A stretch of DNA of 64,000 nucleotides from Cycas panzhihuaensis (Eukaryota > Cycadophyta), in NCBI GenBank assembly GCA_023213395.1, contig CM041465.1, forward strand, positions 201,941,741 to 202,005,740, written 5' to 3'. Shown here one piece after another: positions 19,547 to 31,646 of the stretch (the stretch's first letter is position 1; each line of letters begins with the position of its first letter). The notes beneath the pieces are model-generated. The model saw nothing but the letters and a program-made list of their open reading frames with translations, searched no databases and was not told the DNA's origin. A program made the position numbers and the translations under genes.

Positions 19547-21047
19547 TAAGGTCCTGCATAGTTGAAGCTTGACGGTGAGCGGGGCGGTGTGATCGTTGGT
19601 TGCCGGGTGAAGCCGTCTGACCCAAGACAAGTCTTGAGGGTTCATCAACCCCAACATCGTGTAGAAGCAGGCACAGTAAATCAATGGTGGTTGAAGTGGT
19701 AGAGATTACTACTCAACGAAGTGTAAGGGTTATTGGAGTCAGTATTCAAGCGTGAAGACCACATTTGTGGTTGGAGTTGGCTCGTTGGGGGTCATCCGAA
19801 GCTGGTTGATGATCTGTTGAAGTGATTCAAGCGAGCAGAACACGCATTGATGGTGATTCAGTGACTTTAAGGAAAGCCAAGCGTGTGTACATGTAAGTTT
19901 ACTATATTCCTCATCAAAATATCATAAAATTCGATAAAAAAGGGGTCGTTTTTGGTACTGCTTGTTATCAAACCTTTGTGTAAGCACCAGTGAACGTGAT
20001 TTAAGGCCAAATTGGTTGTTTTCTATCTAAATATAAGTGCTGGGTTGAAGTCTACAGTAGTAAAAGGTTGTTTTCATTGTTTTTTTCTGTATTTATGAGG
20101 TTTTTGGAGACTCGTGTACATATATAAAGCCTAAAACAGCCATATAGAGGCTGGCCGAGCATTTATTAACATGCCTGGGCATGTTTGAAAGCTGGCTGGG
20201 CCGATTTATCGCTCGGGTCCTTTAGGACCGGCTGGGCGCTTTGTGACCGTCTAGGACCGCTGAGTTGTTTTCTTGGCATCCGAGCACCTTTGGAAGCCAG
20301 TTGGGTCATTTTCAAGGGGACTGTTTGTCTGTTAATGTCTGATTTGGCGCTGATCCAAGGAGGTGGGCACTTTGTGTGCTGGTTTGTTGATAATCGTGGC
20401 TCGTTTAGAGGCTATCCGAGTACTCACAGACATGTCTTGGCTGCGTTGAAGCCTTACCACCAGACGGATGATATAGACCACTTGGTGACAAAGACATAAA
20501 GCAACAGGTGTGTTGAATGACCCACATCCTCTCCTCAAGTAGTGTGACTTTTGGAGGATACTTAAGCATGTGACTTAAGTTAAAAAGGCATGAGTTCCTT
20601 GAAAAGTCATCACTTTTGGAATATGCCTTTTGGCATATTCCAATCTCAATTCAACTTTATAAAAGCCCTTTGAACCATTGATGCACGTCAATAGTGAGAG
20701 ATACTTGATGTGTCATTGAGTCATTTCGAGTGCAAATTAAGGAGTTTTTTTGGTGATTTTTTGGCTTGGAGACCGTGCATCGTCCTTATGTGGAGCCGTC
20801 TTTGTATTGGAGCACTTGTTTTTTAGTCGTTTTTGAGTGTCGGGTGTGACATTTAACGACTATTTAAGGTCGTTTGTTGACGGATAAGGGGAGAAAAACA
20901 GTCGATGACTCATGTAACATGGGTATAATTCGTGTTGGGACCCTTTGGAAGCGTGCTCGTGAAGCAGAGCAGGTCACAAGGGTGCATTTTCGTCCTTAAT
21001 ACATTTGTTTGGTGTCGTGTACTTCATATTGTAGCCAGATATTCAAG
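19547..21047 (+). other. CopA untranslated leader (1.5 kb)
   Basis: No long coding frame. A 104-codon frame at 20185-20499 has no similarity I recognise and no counterpart in CopC, so I do not call it a gene. The leader precedes the gag ATG at 21048. Confidence 0.6.
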
Positions 21048-21868
21048 ATGGAGAAGCTTATGCCTAAGGTTATCTTTAACGATAACAATTTCAGTGAATG
21101 GAAGACTAATATGGAGCTTATTTTGATGGTGAACCAACTCTGGGGAATTACCAAGGCGAAGCTTGATTCAGTCCCACTTGACCATAAGGAGCGTATCAAA
21201 CTTGAAGAGAAGCAATATATGGTTTGGATTCGAAACTCTCACCGGCGCCTGCACTGGAGGGCTCTAGTTCACAATCTAGATGACCCAGCCGAGATTTGGA
21301 CGAAGTTGTGTGATACGTTTGAGAAGAAGAAGATGAATAGACGTCTTGCTCTGATGTTGGAACTACTCAATTCAAAAGTTGAAGATGAGAACAATATCAG
21401 CTCCTACCTGAATAAGATAACCGACTTGAAGAACGAGCTAGAAGAGTTAAAGCAGAACTCGATCGATGATGCGCTTTTGTTTGCGATAATCATGTCGAAG
21501 CTGCCACCGTGCTCGCCACATTCCGCACCATTTACGGTAGAGACGAAGTGATGGAGGCAGAAACTTTTGACGGGTTCAAAAACCTAATTCTAGCGGAGGA
21601 TGCCAAGCTCAAACATCATGGTTTGCTTAGAGATTCTGGTTCAAGTCAGGCCTTAGCCATGAAAACTCAGAGGAGGGAGGCCCTTAAGGAGGAGAAGATC
21701 ACACAAAGGTCTGGAGAAAGCTCTCAAGACAAGAAGAAGTTTAATGGAAAGTGTAATTACTGCAAGAAGGATGGTCACCGTGAGAAGAACTGTTGGTTTA
21801 AACGTCGTGACAAGCACAAAGGTAACCAAGATGATAAAGGAAAGAGTGTTGCTGCTCATTGCGTCTGA
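21048..21868 (+). pseudogene. CopA gag
   Basis: The ATG at 21048 begins MEKLMPKVIFNDNNFSEWK, shared with CopC (MERIMPKVIF), which sets the start. The capsid continues with MELILMVNQLWGITKAKLD and SYLNKITDLKNELEELKQN. A one-base loss near 21505 shifts the frame; the second part (21509-21868) holds the CCHC knuckle CNYCKKDGHREKNC followed by a basic tail. A stop at 21866-21868 separates gag from protease in the same frame. Confidence 0.87.
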
Positions 21869-21877
21869 GCGCAGACC

Positions 21878-22375
21878 TTGTCAACCGAATCAGATTGGAG
21901 AGACTATTGGGTACTGGATTCTGGAGCGCAGAAGCACATCTCTTACGAGAGGCGAAACTTTGATACGTTGAATTCAAATCAAAGTGGTGCTGAAATCGTT
22001 CTTGGAGATGCTCGCATGTTGCCGGTAGATGGTATCGATGACGTTTCCATTGCAGGAGGAAAGTTTTCTGGGGTATATTATGTACCCAAGATGCAGTTAA
22101 ACCTTCTGTCTGCTCGGGAGATCTGCAAACAAGGTATGAAAGTGGAGCTCTATGATGATAAGTGCCTGATAAAGGACCCAAAACAAAACTTTGCTGTCGT
22201 AGCTACCGGGAAAGTTAGGGACAACTTCTGGGTGTTTGAAAAGTTTCAATCTCAGAAGAAGTCCTATGCCTTTGTTGCCGCATGGATGACGAAAAGTAAA
22301 TTGTGGCACAATCGCCTTGGGCACCTTAATTACGTGAGTATTGCACTCAAGAGGTTGAAGATGGTGGAAGGATAG
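21878..22375 (+). pseudogene. CopA protease and start of GAG-pre-integrase
   Basis: Protease motif WVLDSGAQKHIS with catalytic Asp near 21912, then the flap-like region IVLGDARMLPVDGI, then LLSAREICKQG and the zinc-site histidines LWHNRLGHLNY (about 22300-22335). It ends in a TAG at 22373-22375. The frame continues past this stop with the matching cysteines. Confidence 0.87.
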
Positions 22376-23271
22376 CATCGTTTACCCGCTTCGGATGGTG
22401 TATGCGAAGGATGCATGTATGGCAAGCATCATCGCTATCCTTTTGCTCAGGATAACGCCTGGAGAGCCAAGGAGAAGCTGGAACTTGTACACTCAGACAT
22501 TATGGGACCACTCCCAAATCTTTCGATATCAGGATCCTGATATACGCTTGTGTTTGTGGATGATTGCACCAGGAAAGCCTGGGTTTATTTTCTCAAGAAC
22601 AAGTCAGACGTATTTGATCGCTTCCGTGAGTGGAAAGCGATGGTTGAAAATGAAAGTGATAAGAAAATAAAAACTTTACGAAGTGATAATGGTAAGGAAT
22701 ACGAGAATAATGCATTCAATCAGTTATGCCGCAACCATGGTATAAAGCGGGAGTTTACAGTCCTGTATACCCCACAACAGAATGGAGTTCCTGAAAGAAA
22801 GAATCGTACCATGATGGAGATGGCGAGGTGTATGGTGCATGCTAAAAACCTACCACCGAAGTTTTGGGCGTGTATGCATCATTGCTTTATATATTGAGCA
22901 GTGGTACCCACTCAGTGCATTCAAAGATGAACCCCGAACAGAAATGGACCGGTCGGAAGCCTACCATTAGCCATTTGAGAACGTTTGGGTGTATAGCGTA
23001 CGCTCACATGCTTAATGATACCCGCAAGAAGCTGGATCGAAAGAGTCTGAAGTGCATATTCATGGGATATTGCACGGAGAACAAAGTCTACAGACTATGG
23101 ATTCCACAGGGGGAGAAGATTGTGGTTAGTCGGGATGTTAAATTTGACGAGTCATCGACGTATCATGCTGAAAGATCATCGGAGGAACCTTTTTACCCTC
23201 CCCTTCTCCCATTCCCAGATTCTTCAAGCGAAGAGGACGATGAGCCGATCAGTAGCACCCGAGGAAGGTGA
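22376..23271 (+). pseudogene. CopA integrase
   Basis: Completes the HHCC zinc site (CEGCMYGKHH, about 22400-22430), then the DDE core: HSDIMGP (about 22490), VDDCTRKAWVYFLK, LRSDNGKEY (about 22680) and NGVPERKNRT with the glutamate (about 22790). Later blocks RTFGCIAYAH and KCIFMGYC are typical of copia integrase C-termini. Breaks: a stop near 22540 and a frame change near 22870. Open segments are 22550-22897 and 22864-23271. Confidence 0.85.
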
Positions 23272-23325
23272 CCAAGTGGGACGCGTAATAGTGAGGAACC
23301 GCCACAAGTAGAAGTACCTCCAGCA

Positions 23326-24339
23326 ATGGGTCCTTCTATACCTTTATGGGCAAGGAAAACTCTTGAAGATTCTGGTGTGGCAATGCAAACCCTTACTGAT
23401 GATAGACGAACCAGAAGTCAGCATGCCAGTCGAACTCTGCTGGTCGACACCAATGAGTCCAGTGATCCTGAATTGTTTGCTGAAGCGAAAGGATATCCAA
23501 GATGGACAGCTGCAATGGAGGAAGAATATGGTTTTTTGATGAAGAACGATACATGGGATTTGGTTCCACTACCTCCGTCGAAAAATCTTGTTGGATGCAA
23601 GTGGGTCTATAAGACAAAGTTCCACTCAGATGGAGAGGTGGACAAGTACAAGGTCAGACTTGTTGCGCGAGGATTCAAGCAGAAAGAAGGAATTGACTAT
23701 GAGGAGATGTTTGCACCAGTCTCCAAAATGACAACGGTCCGCTTACTCATTTCCTTAGCAGCTGCATTAGATTGGGAGTTACACTAGATGGACGTTAAGT
23801 CCGCATTCCTTAATGGGGATCTAAAGGAGGACATATGCATGTCGCAGCCTCTGGGATTCATTAAGGATGGCCAGGAGCATCTTGTTTGTCGTTTGAAGAA
23901 ATCAATCTATGGCTTGAAATAAGCACCCCATGCTTGGTGTGAGAAGATGGATGTCAAGTTGAAAGCTGAAGGTTTTGAAATTTCAGAACTCGACCCAAAC
24001 CTGTATGTGAAAAGAAGAGGGACTTCCGTAGTTGCTTGCGTGGTGTATGTGGATGATCTAATCATTGGCAGTAATCGTGGCAAGGCTATAGCCGAAGTCA
24101 AATCCAATTTGGGAGCTTCATTTGACATGACGGATCTTGGGAAATTTCATTATTTCTTGGGCATTCAGATCAGGCAAATGGAAGATAGGATCATGTTGTT
24201 GCAGTCGCAGTATGTGAAGAACTTACTGGAGAGATTTGGGATGCAGCACTGCAAACCTGTTGCAACACCATGTGTCAAAGGCGCAAGATTGCAGAAGGAT
24301 ATGGCCCAACCTTCTGTAGATGGCACAAAGTATCGCTAG
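23326..24339 (+). pseudogene. CopA reverse transcriptase
   Basis: Copia RT blocks in order: NDTWDLVPLP, GCKWVYKTKF, VRLVARGFKQKEG, YEEMFAPVSKM, then [12 protein letters not shown] (after a stop at 23785), [10 protein letters not shown] followed by another stop, and VVYVDDLIIGS-type catalytic box (read CVVYVDDLIIGSN, about 24040). The last stop in this region is at 24337-24339. All segments stay in one frame. Confidence 0.88.
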
Positions 24340-25031
24340 TTGGTAGGGAGTCTCATTTATTTGACTCATACTAGGCCAGATATTGCATACGCTGTTGGAT
24401 TGGTTTCCCACTACATGCAGAATCCACAGGAGCCTCATTTGGTGGCAGCAAAGCGGATTTTGAAATATCTAAAGGGGACAATCAATTTTGGTCTTGAATA
24501 CCGCAGAGGTGAAAAGATCAGGTTGCATGGCTACACAGATGTTGATTGGAGAGGAGATTCCGACGATCGAAGTCCACTGCTGGATACCTGTTTAGTATTG
24601 GCAATGGATTTGTTTCGTGGAAGTCGAAGAAGCAGCAGACAGTGGCGCTATCTTCTACAGAAGCAGAATATCAAGGACTCAGTGCTGGTGCGAAAGAAGT
24701 AGTATGGTTGCAAGGTCTCTTGGAATTTCTTGGCGTTTCCAATGGACATCCGATTCTCTTTGTTGATAATCAGAGTACCATTCGTCTGTCGAAGAATCCA
24801 GAGTTTCATACGTGTACAAAGCATATCAAGATTCAACACCATTACATTCGTGAGTTGATCAAGTCAGGGAAACTGCAGGTCGACTATTGTCTGAGTGAAT
24901 TGCAACTTGCGGACGTGTTTACCAAGCCACTCACTGAAGACCAATTCACGAAGATGCGTACCGGATTAGGACTTACCGATGTTATCCTTGAGGGGGGATG
25001 TATCAACAAGGATAAAGAAGCTGCAGGATAG
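24340..25031 (+). pseudogene. CopA RT thumb and RNase H
   Basis: Starts with GSLIYLTHTRPDIAYAVG, then a frameshift near 24560 moves to the frame 24546-25031: [51 protein letters not shown] and the end DVFTKPLTEDQF. These are the RNase H acidic residues and the standard copia C-terminus. The frame ends 65 bp before the 3' LTR. Confidence 0.87.
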
Positions 25032-25073
25032 TCCCAGCCTTCGTGATAGCTCAACATTGCACGCTGCGATTCC

Positions 25074-25144
25074 CCACATTCACATTAAGGGGGGATGTTA
25101 GCGTGGCAGTTAATTATTAAGCCACTTAATTAATGTTAATGTGG
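25074..25144 (+). promoter_or_regulatory. Long-loop inverted repeat around the CopA purine tract/U3 junction
   Basis: 25074-25088 (CCACATTCACATTAA) and 25130-25144 (TTAATGTTAATGTGG) pair at 14 of 15 positions. The 41-nt loop holds the AAGGGGGG tract, the LTR start (25096) and a small inner stem GTGGC/GCCAC (about 25104-25125). CopC shows the same arms with three mismatches and keeps the inner stem. Confidence 0.65.
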
Positions 25145-25453
25145 TTTAATTATGTGAAAAGGTGTGAGCGAAAAGGTGTGATTTATTCGAAGGGTCACAA
25201 CCCTAAACGGGTGACACCTCTTGGAGAGTATATATGCCTTGAGGCCTTGTGTATTCAATTATCCAAGTTCATTGTGTAATAATCAATGATCCCTTGAGGA
25301 TCCTTTTGTGGTGGGTTTTTTCCCGAAAGGGTTTCCCACGTATATCCCGTGGTTCGTGCATCTGTTTTCTGTATTTTCAATTTGTTGCTTGCTGTGTATG
25401 GTTAAAGATCCTGCGGTTGAGAACATCTGTGTATGATTTCATGTTCTCGAACA
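25096..25453 (+). repeat. CopA 3' LTR
   Basis: 358 bp, same length as the 5' copy, preceded by the purine tract ending at 25095 and followed by the CTACT duplication. Confidence 0.95.
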
Positions 25454-25458
25454 CTACT

Positions 25459-27249
25459 ATGCTCTCAACTCTTTAGAAAAATCACCACTGGCATCTATTG
25501 ACTAAATTGGACAGAGACCGATCGAACATGCCTTCTGATGATCGGATGTGGTCTGCAATGGAGCTGCTCAAGGCTCCTAACCAGGTCAAATGCTCAGCTA
25601 GCCAGAATAGGTCTTTAACCCGTTTTCCCTTTAGCAATTGATCACTTTATGAATGCACATGACCTCTTACAATTGTTGAAAATTTTCGATTGGTTTAATC
25701 ATGCTTTGATCATATTTCTTCATGCTTTTGAATAACGACTTGGTCTACTTTGGGGCTTTGAACTCAACTGGTAATTTGAGCTTGGGGGCGATAATCCAAA
25801 TAACAGATGGTAGTTGGTTTGTCACACAAATCGATGAATCAAGAACAAAGTGAAAACTCGCCATGCAGCTTGCAACGAGAGTAGAGAAAGCGGGAGCGAA
25901 GCCGTACTCGAAGGCTACTTGTTGTCTCTAGATGCTCAGTGATTGAGGTGCTCACTGCATAGGCATACTCTACAATAGAGAAGAGGTGCAGGTGCTCAGT
26001 TTGTCACGCGTAGGGAGAGGAAGGATGTCTCCTCACAAAAGCGACAAACTATGGCAAGCTGGAGCTCTTCACATGACTGGATGAGAGCATCAACGATCGA
26101 ACTGTCTGTTCATAGCAACATATGCAACGACACACACAAGGGTGGTCTTCACAGCAACCATTTCTATATCGCTTCCATGCAGGTGAGCTCCTCCAAGAGA
26201 AATTAAAAGCTTTCCTTTAAAATTTCTTCCACGTGCTCCTAAGTCTGTTCAAAATAACACACAACTGAATAAGCAACTTGTTGGTAAATTGTGAGCAATA
26301 TTTTATTTGGCAGATATAGACGAAACAGGAGGTTCTATGTTGGATTTATTCAGGCTTCTCTAGGTCTTAGGAAAGCGAATTGCGTGTAAAAACGACAGTG
26401 GCACCGACACACAAACGGACGGCGAGGATGCAATATGTTCCACTATACCAAATCTCCTGCAAGAATCTGTCAACCCTTCCAAAACAAATGAACTGAAGCT
26501 TTACTGCAATATTGAAGTTCTTAAGCCACACCATAAGGAAGTACCCTTGAGTTTTTTTGTTTCTACCATGGAAAATCTTATGCCCTACTTTTCGTACTGA
26601 GCTAGATAGATTTTAGGGGCTGCCATGGTATGCCCTTTTGAGACGATGACTACACTATTGTACCTGCTTCATATTGGAGGAATATGCTCCTTCATGCAAT
26701 CGATTTGCAGTATGCAAAACCTACTCACAATGAGCCCAAACAACAACAACTCTTCCGCCTCAATGGTCATAAAAAGCAAAAGAGTGTTTGCCTTCTTCAC
26801 CCCAACACTCACTTGTAAGTGGCCTAGGGTTTGTTACTCAAAACAAAAATTCCTCCATAAGAAGTAATTTCACACAGCTTAGGTAATTGAAAAATTTAAA
26901 GGTATTGAACCTTCACTTCCACCGTATAGAATTTATTAGCTAGCAATTTGAAATCATTCATGTCAACATTTTTTTGGCTTCACAAATTCATACCAATAAA
27001 TTGTCTATATAGGGTAAGCCCTAATACAAGGCTGCTTCACATAACAAAGAAAGGGAATAATATTACCCAGTAAAATTCCTATTTCGCATCAAACCTTGGC
27101 ATGCTTCATATCAACAATGACCTTGAAACTTTTCTTCCAATTCAATCTCCAATCTAGCAATGACCTAATGAAGCCACCTCCTTGCTTGAATGCTCTATCC
27201 TTCACTCGACTTCTCCTCTCTCAATCTTCTTCTTACACAGGAAGGCCTA
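25459..27249 (-). other. GagY leader, LTR-proximal part
   Basis: 1.8 kb with no supported coding frame. About 185 nt from the LTR (27063-27073, minus-strand TTACTGGGTAA) it carries a motif shared with GagX and GagZ at the same distance. The plus-strand frame 26625-26867 is incidental. Confidence 0.6.
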
Positions 27250-27260
27250 CTCTGATACCA
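27250..27260 (-). promoter_or_regulatory. GagY primer-binding site (tRNA-Met type)
   Basis: The minus strand reads TGGTATCAGAG next to the 5' LTR, the canonical initiator-Met complement used by most copia elements. Confidence 0.85.
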
Positions 27261-27648
27261 TGTTAGATTTTAACATGGAAAGCATTCAACTCCAACATCA
27301 ATATCAATGAGCAAAGATCAAGATGTATTAACTCAACATAATCAGATTACATCAGAACACTAATGCATCATAGACTCAACATGAGTCCCAATGATGACTT
27401 GAGTACATACACTACGTCAACCACCTTTATATACAACATAGGTGGGAGAACATACAAGAGATGGGACACATGTGGGACAATTATCTTTAACTTAACCAAT
27501 GACTCTTTACCAACTAATAACCTTCTAACATTCCAAACAATATTATTATACGGTATGACCCCTAGACCTTAATACTTAGGACTATGACTCTTGACTCTAA
27601 GACACACTTTACTTAGACACATATAGCATTAAACATTATATTCTAACA
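27261..27648 (-). repeat. GagY 5' LTR (388 bp)
   Basis: Matches 16587-16980 with about 3.6% substitutions. Its outer end is followed by the GATAC duplication at 27649-27653. Confidence 0.93.
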
Positions 27649-27653
27649 GATAC

Positions 27654-29706
27654 CTGGATGCAAAGATATGAAGCAAAATGTGCGAACACCTATTTTTAAA
27701 GAACCAATTTAAGTTGTTGGGAGATTAGCCCCTTTAGATGTTTAGCATTAGGTTATATTAAGGCTCCATATGACTGAGGCCTTGACTGCTAGGGGGTTGT
27801 TGGACTTCAAGGTGAATTCCAATATGATTCAACCCAATTTTGATATTGCAAAAAAATTTAAATCTGCCCTAATGACTTTGGCATCCATGGATTCGAAGAA
27901 AACTTCCAACGTAATTGAATTTAACTCATAACTTAAAAAAAAAAAAAAACCCTTAAGATCACCTGCAAACATTGACTGTAACAGAGAATTCGTCGTGGAG
28001 GCTTTCACTTTGTTTTTAGGCTCATTGCAATCATCACGACTATCACTCTACGCTTCCCATCAACGGCTGGCTAGGTTTACAATGGTTAGAGTGATTAAAT
28101 GTTCTCCATCGACTTTGATTCGGCTTGGCTGGCAAGTGCAGATAACCCTATGTCTGCGCCTTTGTGTATAAGGTCTGCGACATTGAACTTGCATGTGTTC
28201 TTTTCATGTATGATGGTTAAATATGCAAACGGAGTATGGTGGCTTCCTTCTCACGCAGCAAATTTAGACGAACATTCTTTCTCTTTGCCAAGTGGTGGGT
28301 GTTTGGCCGTAAACCCTACAGACTACGGGTGTGCCTCCACACTCCAACGACTAGCTTCATGCAATCTTCACATTAGTTTCTTCATCAGACATTTATAGCT
28401 ATGGCTTTCTCTTTACAAAGGGTTATCTACAATGACCATTCGGACATTTCTTCTCTCTCGAGCATGGACAAGGCCAAAGATTCTCCCACGACCATCTCCT
28501 TTGTTATTCTACGATGCCCCTAGTATTCCACAGTGCTCTCTTTATCTCTCAGCCAGGGTAGCTCAGGTATCTCTTCCGCTGGATCTTTCTCAACTAGGCA
28601 CTACTCTACATGCCCTTCTCATCATTCTCCTCTATAGGGACTTCCTTTCAACCGTGCAGATCTTCCATGTAGGTTCTATGGACAACTGCAATTACTCCTC
28701 ACTCTTGCAGGGCTTTCTTTAATGGCAACGTCTCCACGAGTTGGGCACTCCACAGGCCACACATGTATCTTCTCACCATTGAGCATAAGGATAGTACATA
28801 AACAGATGGCAAGGTAGTCAACTACTTCACAAAAAGTGCACTGAATGTAGGTTGATTCAAGTGTAGTTTGAATGGAATGGCAGTTTCTTGTTTTGTGGAT
28901 AGTTTCTCTTACTTAGGCACAGCTAGGGTTTGTACGCATAGAATCTTTCCCACAGGTACGCTCTCCCTCCAAGGATTCCTCATAGTCCAGCTTTAGGCAA
29001 GTTATATTCTTCTATTGTTTGGTGACTAGATTCTGGTGTAAAAGAATGATCACTTGACTGTAGCTACTTCATTTCCTTTTTCACACAAATAGTCCTGTTT
29101 CTTACGACTGGCTAGGACGGTGGTCTGCTCAACGACTAGGGTTACTATAGCCACTTAACGATGCACTGTTTTGATATCTGTAGATGTGCCTAGAGCGAGT
29201 AGAAGAGAGAGGCGGATCCTTTTTATAAGGATTTCTAAGCAGCCAGGGTTTCAAAGCTAACTACTTTTTACATGTAGAGTTTTATGCCAAAATTTCTTCA
29301 AAAAGGGACTTTACATAAAACTTGACTTAAATCTCAAGTATTTTTACCACAAACTCTTGAGAGTACAAAAGCAACACTTTACCATATAAAACAAAATTCA
29401 ATAGCCAACAAATTCAACTTTATTCATAAGTCACCATTAACTTCATCAATTCCCATCAACCAATTTTTTCACAGGATAAATCCTAGCACAAACCTTACTT
29501 TACATAACAAGGTAAAAGAACATTATTACTCGGTAAAAAATTCTATCTTGCATTAATCACTATCATCGACTTGGCGTAACTTGCAATAATGATGGCCTTA
29601 GGGTTTCAAGTAGATCCACAAACTGACATACGACTCTACAGAGCCACCTTCACACTCGTCAATAATTTGGTGACCCTGTAAAACGTTGAGCTTGACAAAC
29701 AACCTG
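27654..29706 (-). other. GagX leader (about 2 kb)
   Basis: Non-coding; the short plus-strand frames at 28099-28722 have no family resemblance. The 200 nt nearest the LTR align with the GagZ leader (AGGTGGCT..GTAGAG..TGTCAGTTTGTGG and surroundings). A TTACCGAGTAA motif (29526-29536, minus strand) sits about 182 nt from the LTR, matching GagY and GagZ. Confidence 0.6.
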
Positions 29707-29718
29707 GGTCCGATACCA

Positions 29719-30109
29719 TGTTGAAATATTCAATGGAAATCGTTCAAGATCATTCAATGTCAAGAACAATGGAATAAATATCATGAACATAATGAAGATA
29801 GTATTAACTCATAATGATAATGTCTACATCATAATGACACTAGAACAATAACATCATAATGAACTCCATCTTGACTTTCCATCTGCTAGTCTACCTCAAC
29901 CACTTATTTATACATCATAAGTGAGAGAGCGTAGGATGAAATATATTACATGTGGGACAATTGACCTTTAACACAACTAATGACATATCACCTATTAATT
30001 GACCAATAACTTAATGACCACTTATTTGCACAAATGTGTATTACATTAACATTATAATATTGACCCCTAGATATGACATTCACCTAAATACTTTAGACAC
30101 TTATACATT
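29719..30109 (-). repeat. GagX 5' LTR, left part
   Basis: Corresponds to 228-618 of the 3' LTR. It stops where CopC begins. Its last 140 bp or so are present again on the other side of CopC. Confidence 0.9.
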
Positions 30110-30446
30110 TGTTAAGGAACATGAATTCATACATGTATGTTCCTATTTGTTGAATCTTTAACCATACATAGCAAACAAACAAATAATAACACAGAATACA
30201 GATGCATAATACATAGGATTTACATGGGAAATCTTTTCGGGAAAAAACCCACCACAAAAGATCTTACACTCCAATTGATATTGACACATCAAAATATAAG
30301 GGCTCTAGGATATATATATCCTTTCAAGAGGTGTCACTCGACAAGGGTTGTGACCTTCCAAATATTTCGCACCTTTTTGATAATCACCATTAGTTAAACC
30401 ACATGAATATTAATTGGTGGCTTAACATACAACTGCCACGTTAACA
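30110..30446 (-). repeat. CopC 3' LTR
   Basis: On the minus strand it begins TGTTAACGTGGCAG after a GGGGGG-rich tract and ends ...GTTCCTTAACA. It shares blocks with CopA LTRs (GTGACACCTCTTG, TTGTGGTGGGTTTTTTC) but is clearly diverged. Confidence 0.9.
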
Positions 30447-31646
30447 TCCCCCCTTAATGTAAATGTGGGGAACCTGCAACCTACAACAGTTATGTTATCA
30501 CGAAGGCTGGGACTATCATGCAGGCTTTTTATCCTTCTCGATACATCCCCCCTAAAGGATAACATTGGTGAGTCTTAATCCGGTACACATCTTTGTGAAT
30601 TGATCTTCAGTAAGTGGCTTGGTAAAGATGTCTACAAGTTAAAATTCACTCAAACAGTAGTCGACCTGCAGCTTCCCTGACTTGATCTATTTATGTATGT
30701 AGTGATGTTGAATCTCAATATGCTTCGTATGCGCATGAAACTCTGGATTCTTTGACAAACGAATGGTACTCTAATTATCGACAAAAATAATTGGATGTCC
30801 ATTGAAACTCCAAGAGACCTTGCAACCATACAACTTCCTTCGCAGCAGCACTGAGTCCTTGATATTCAACCTTTGTAGAAGATAATACCATTGTTTGTTG
30901 CTTCTTTGACTGCCACGAAACAAATCCATTATCAACACCAAATATGTATCAACAGTGGACTTTCGATTGTTAGAGTCTCCTCACAAATCAACATTGGTGT
31001 AGCCATGCAACCTTGTCTGCTCACCTCGACGCTATTCGAGAGCAAGATTGATTGTCCCTTTTAGATACTTCAAAATCCGCTTCTCTACAACCCAATGAGG
31101 CTTCTGAGGATTCTGCATATAGCGGGAAACTAATCTAGCAGCATAGGCGATATCTAGTTTGGTCTCTACCAACTGGGGATACATCGTTCCATCTACAGAG
31201 GGTTTGGCCATATCCTTCTACAATCTTGCACCCTTAATGCACGGTGTTACAAAAGGTTTGCAATTCTACATCCCAAACTTCTCCAGTAAGTTTTTCATGT
31301 ACTGCAATTGCAACAACATGATTCGATCATCCATCTGCCTGATCTAAATGCCCAAGAAATAGTGAAGTCTCCCTAGGTCTGTCATGTCAAAAGAAGCTCC
31401 CAAATTGGACTTGACTTCAGCTATAGTCTTGCTATAGTTACTGCAGATGATTAAATCATCCACATCACCACACAAGCAACTATTAAAATCCCTCTTTTTT
31501 TTACATACAAATTCGGGTTGAGTTCAGAAATTTCAAAATCTTCAACTTTTAACTTGGCATCCATTTTCTCATACCAAGCATGAGGTGTTTGTTTCAGGCC
31601 ATATATTGATTTCTTCAACCGGCAAACAAGATGCTCTTGGCCTTCC
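30447..31646 (-). pseudogene. CopC RNase H and RT C-terminal remnants
   Basis: No long open frame, but minus-strand homology to CopA is continuous. Nucleotide matches cover the VDNQST-type RNase H block (about 30770), the thumb (around 31090-31200) and the YVDD area (about 31450-31480). Stops and indels are frequent, so this part is older or more decayed than gag and integrase of the same element. Confidence 0.65.

Larger units (their letters stand above)
19175..25453 (+). mobile_element. CopA: complete but defective Ty1/copia retrotransposon
   Basis: Two 358-bp LTRs (19175-19532 and 25096-25453) are flanked by the duplication CTACT (19170-19174 and 25454-25458). They differ at about 12 positions (3.4%). 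Order: primer site, leader of about 1.5 kb, gag, protease, integrase, RT, RNase H, purine tract. The polyprotein has at least six stops and one or two frameshifts. CopC is a divergent relative in gag, pol and LTR. Confidence 0.95.
16587..27648 (-). mobile_element. GagY: gag-only non-autonomous LTR retrotransposon, split by CopA
   Basis: LTRs are at 16587-16980 (3') and 27261-27648 (5'), with target duplication GATAC at 16582-16586 and 27649-27653. Removing CopA leaves about 4.8 kb: LTR, primer site (TGGTATCAGAG, at 27250-27260), leader of about 2.5 kb, one ORF of about 530 codons, purine tract, LTR. No pol domain exists. The two LTRs differ at roughly 14 of 388 aligned positions plus one 6-bp indel. 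Confidence 0.92.

Noticed and set aside
20185-20499. 104-codon frame in the CopA leader as an extra gene
   Set aside because: No counterpart in the CopC leader, no recognisable motif, and leaders of this kind are usually untranslated.
27250-27262. Remnant of a tRNA-Met gene
   Set aside because: Only the 3' complement is present next to an LTR, which is a primer-binding site; no cloverleaf can be drawn.
28099-28722. Host gene fragment in the GagX leader
   Set aside because: Short frames without similarity or splice-site pattern; the stretch is bounded by GagX sequence on both sides.
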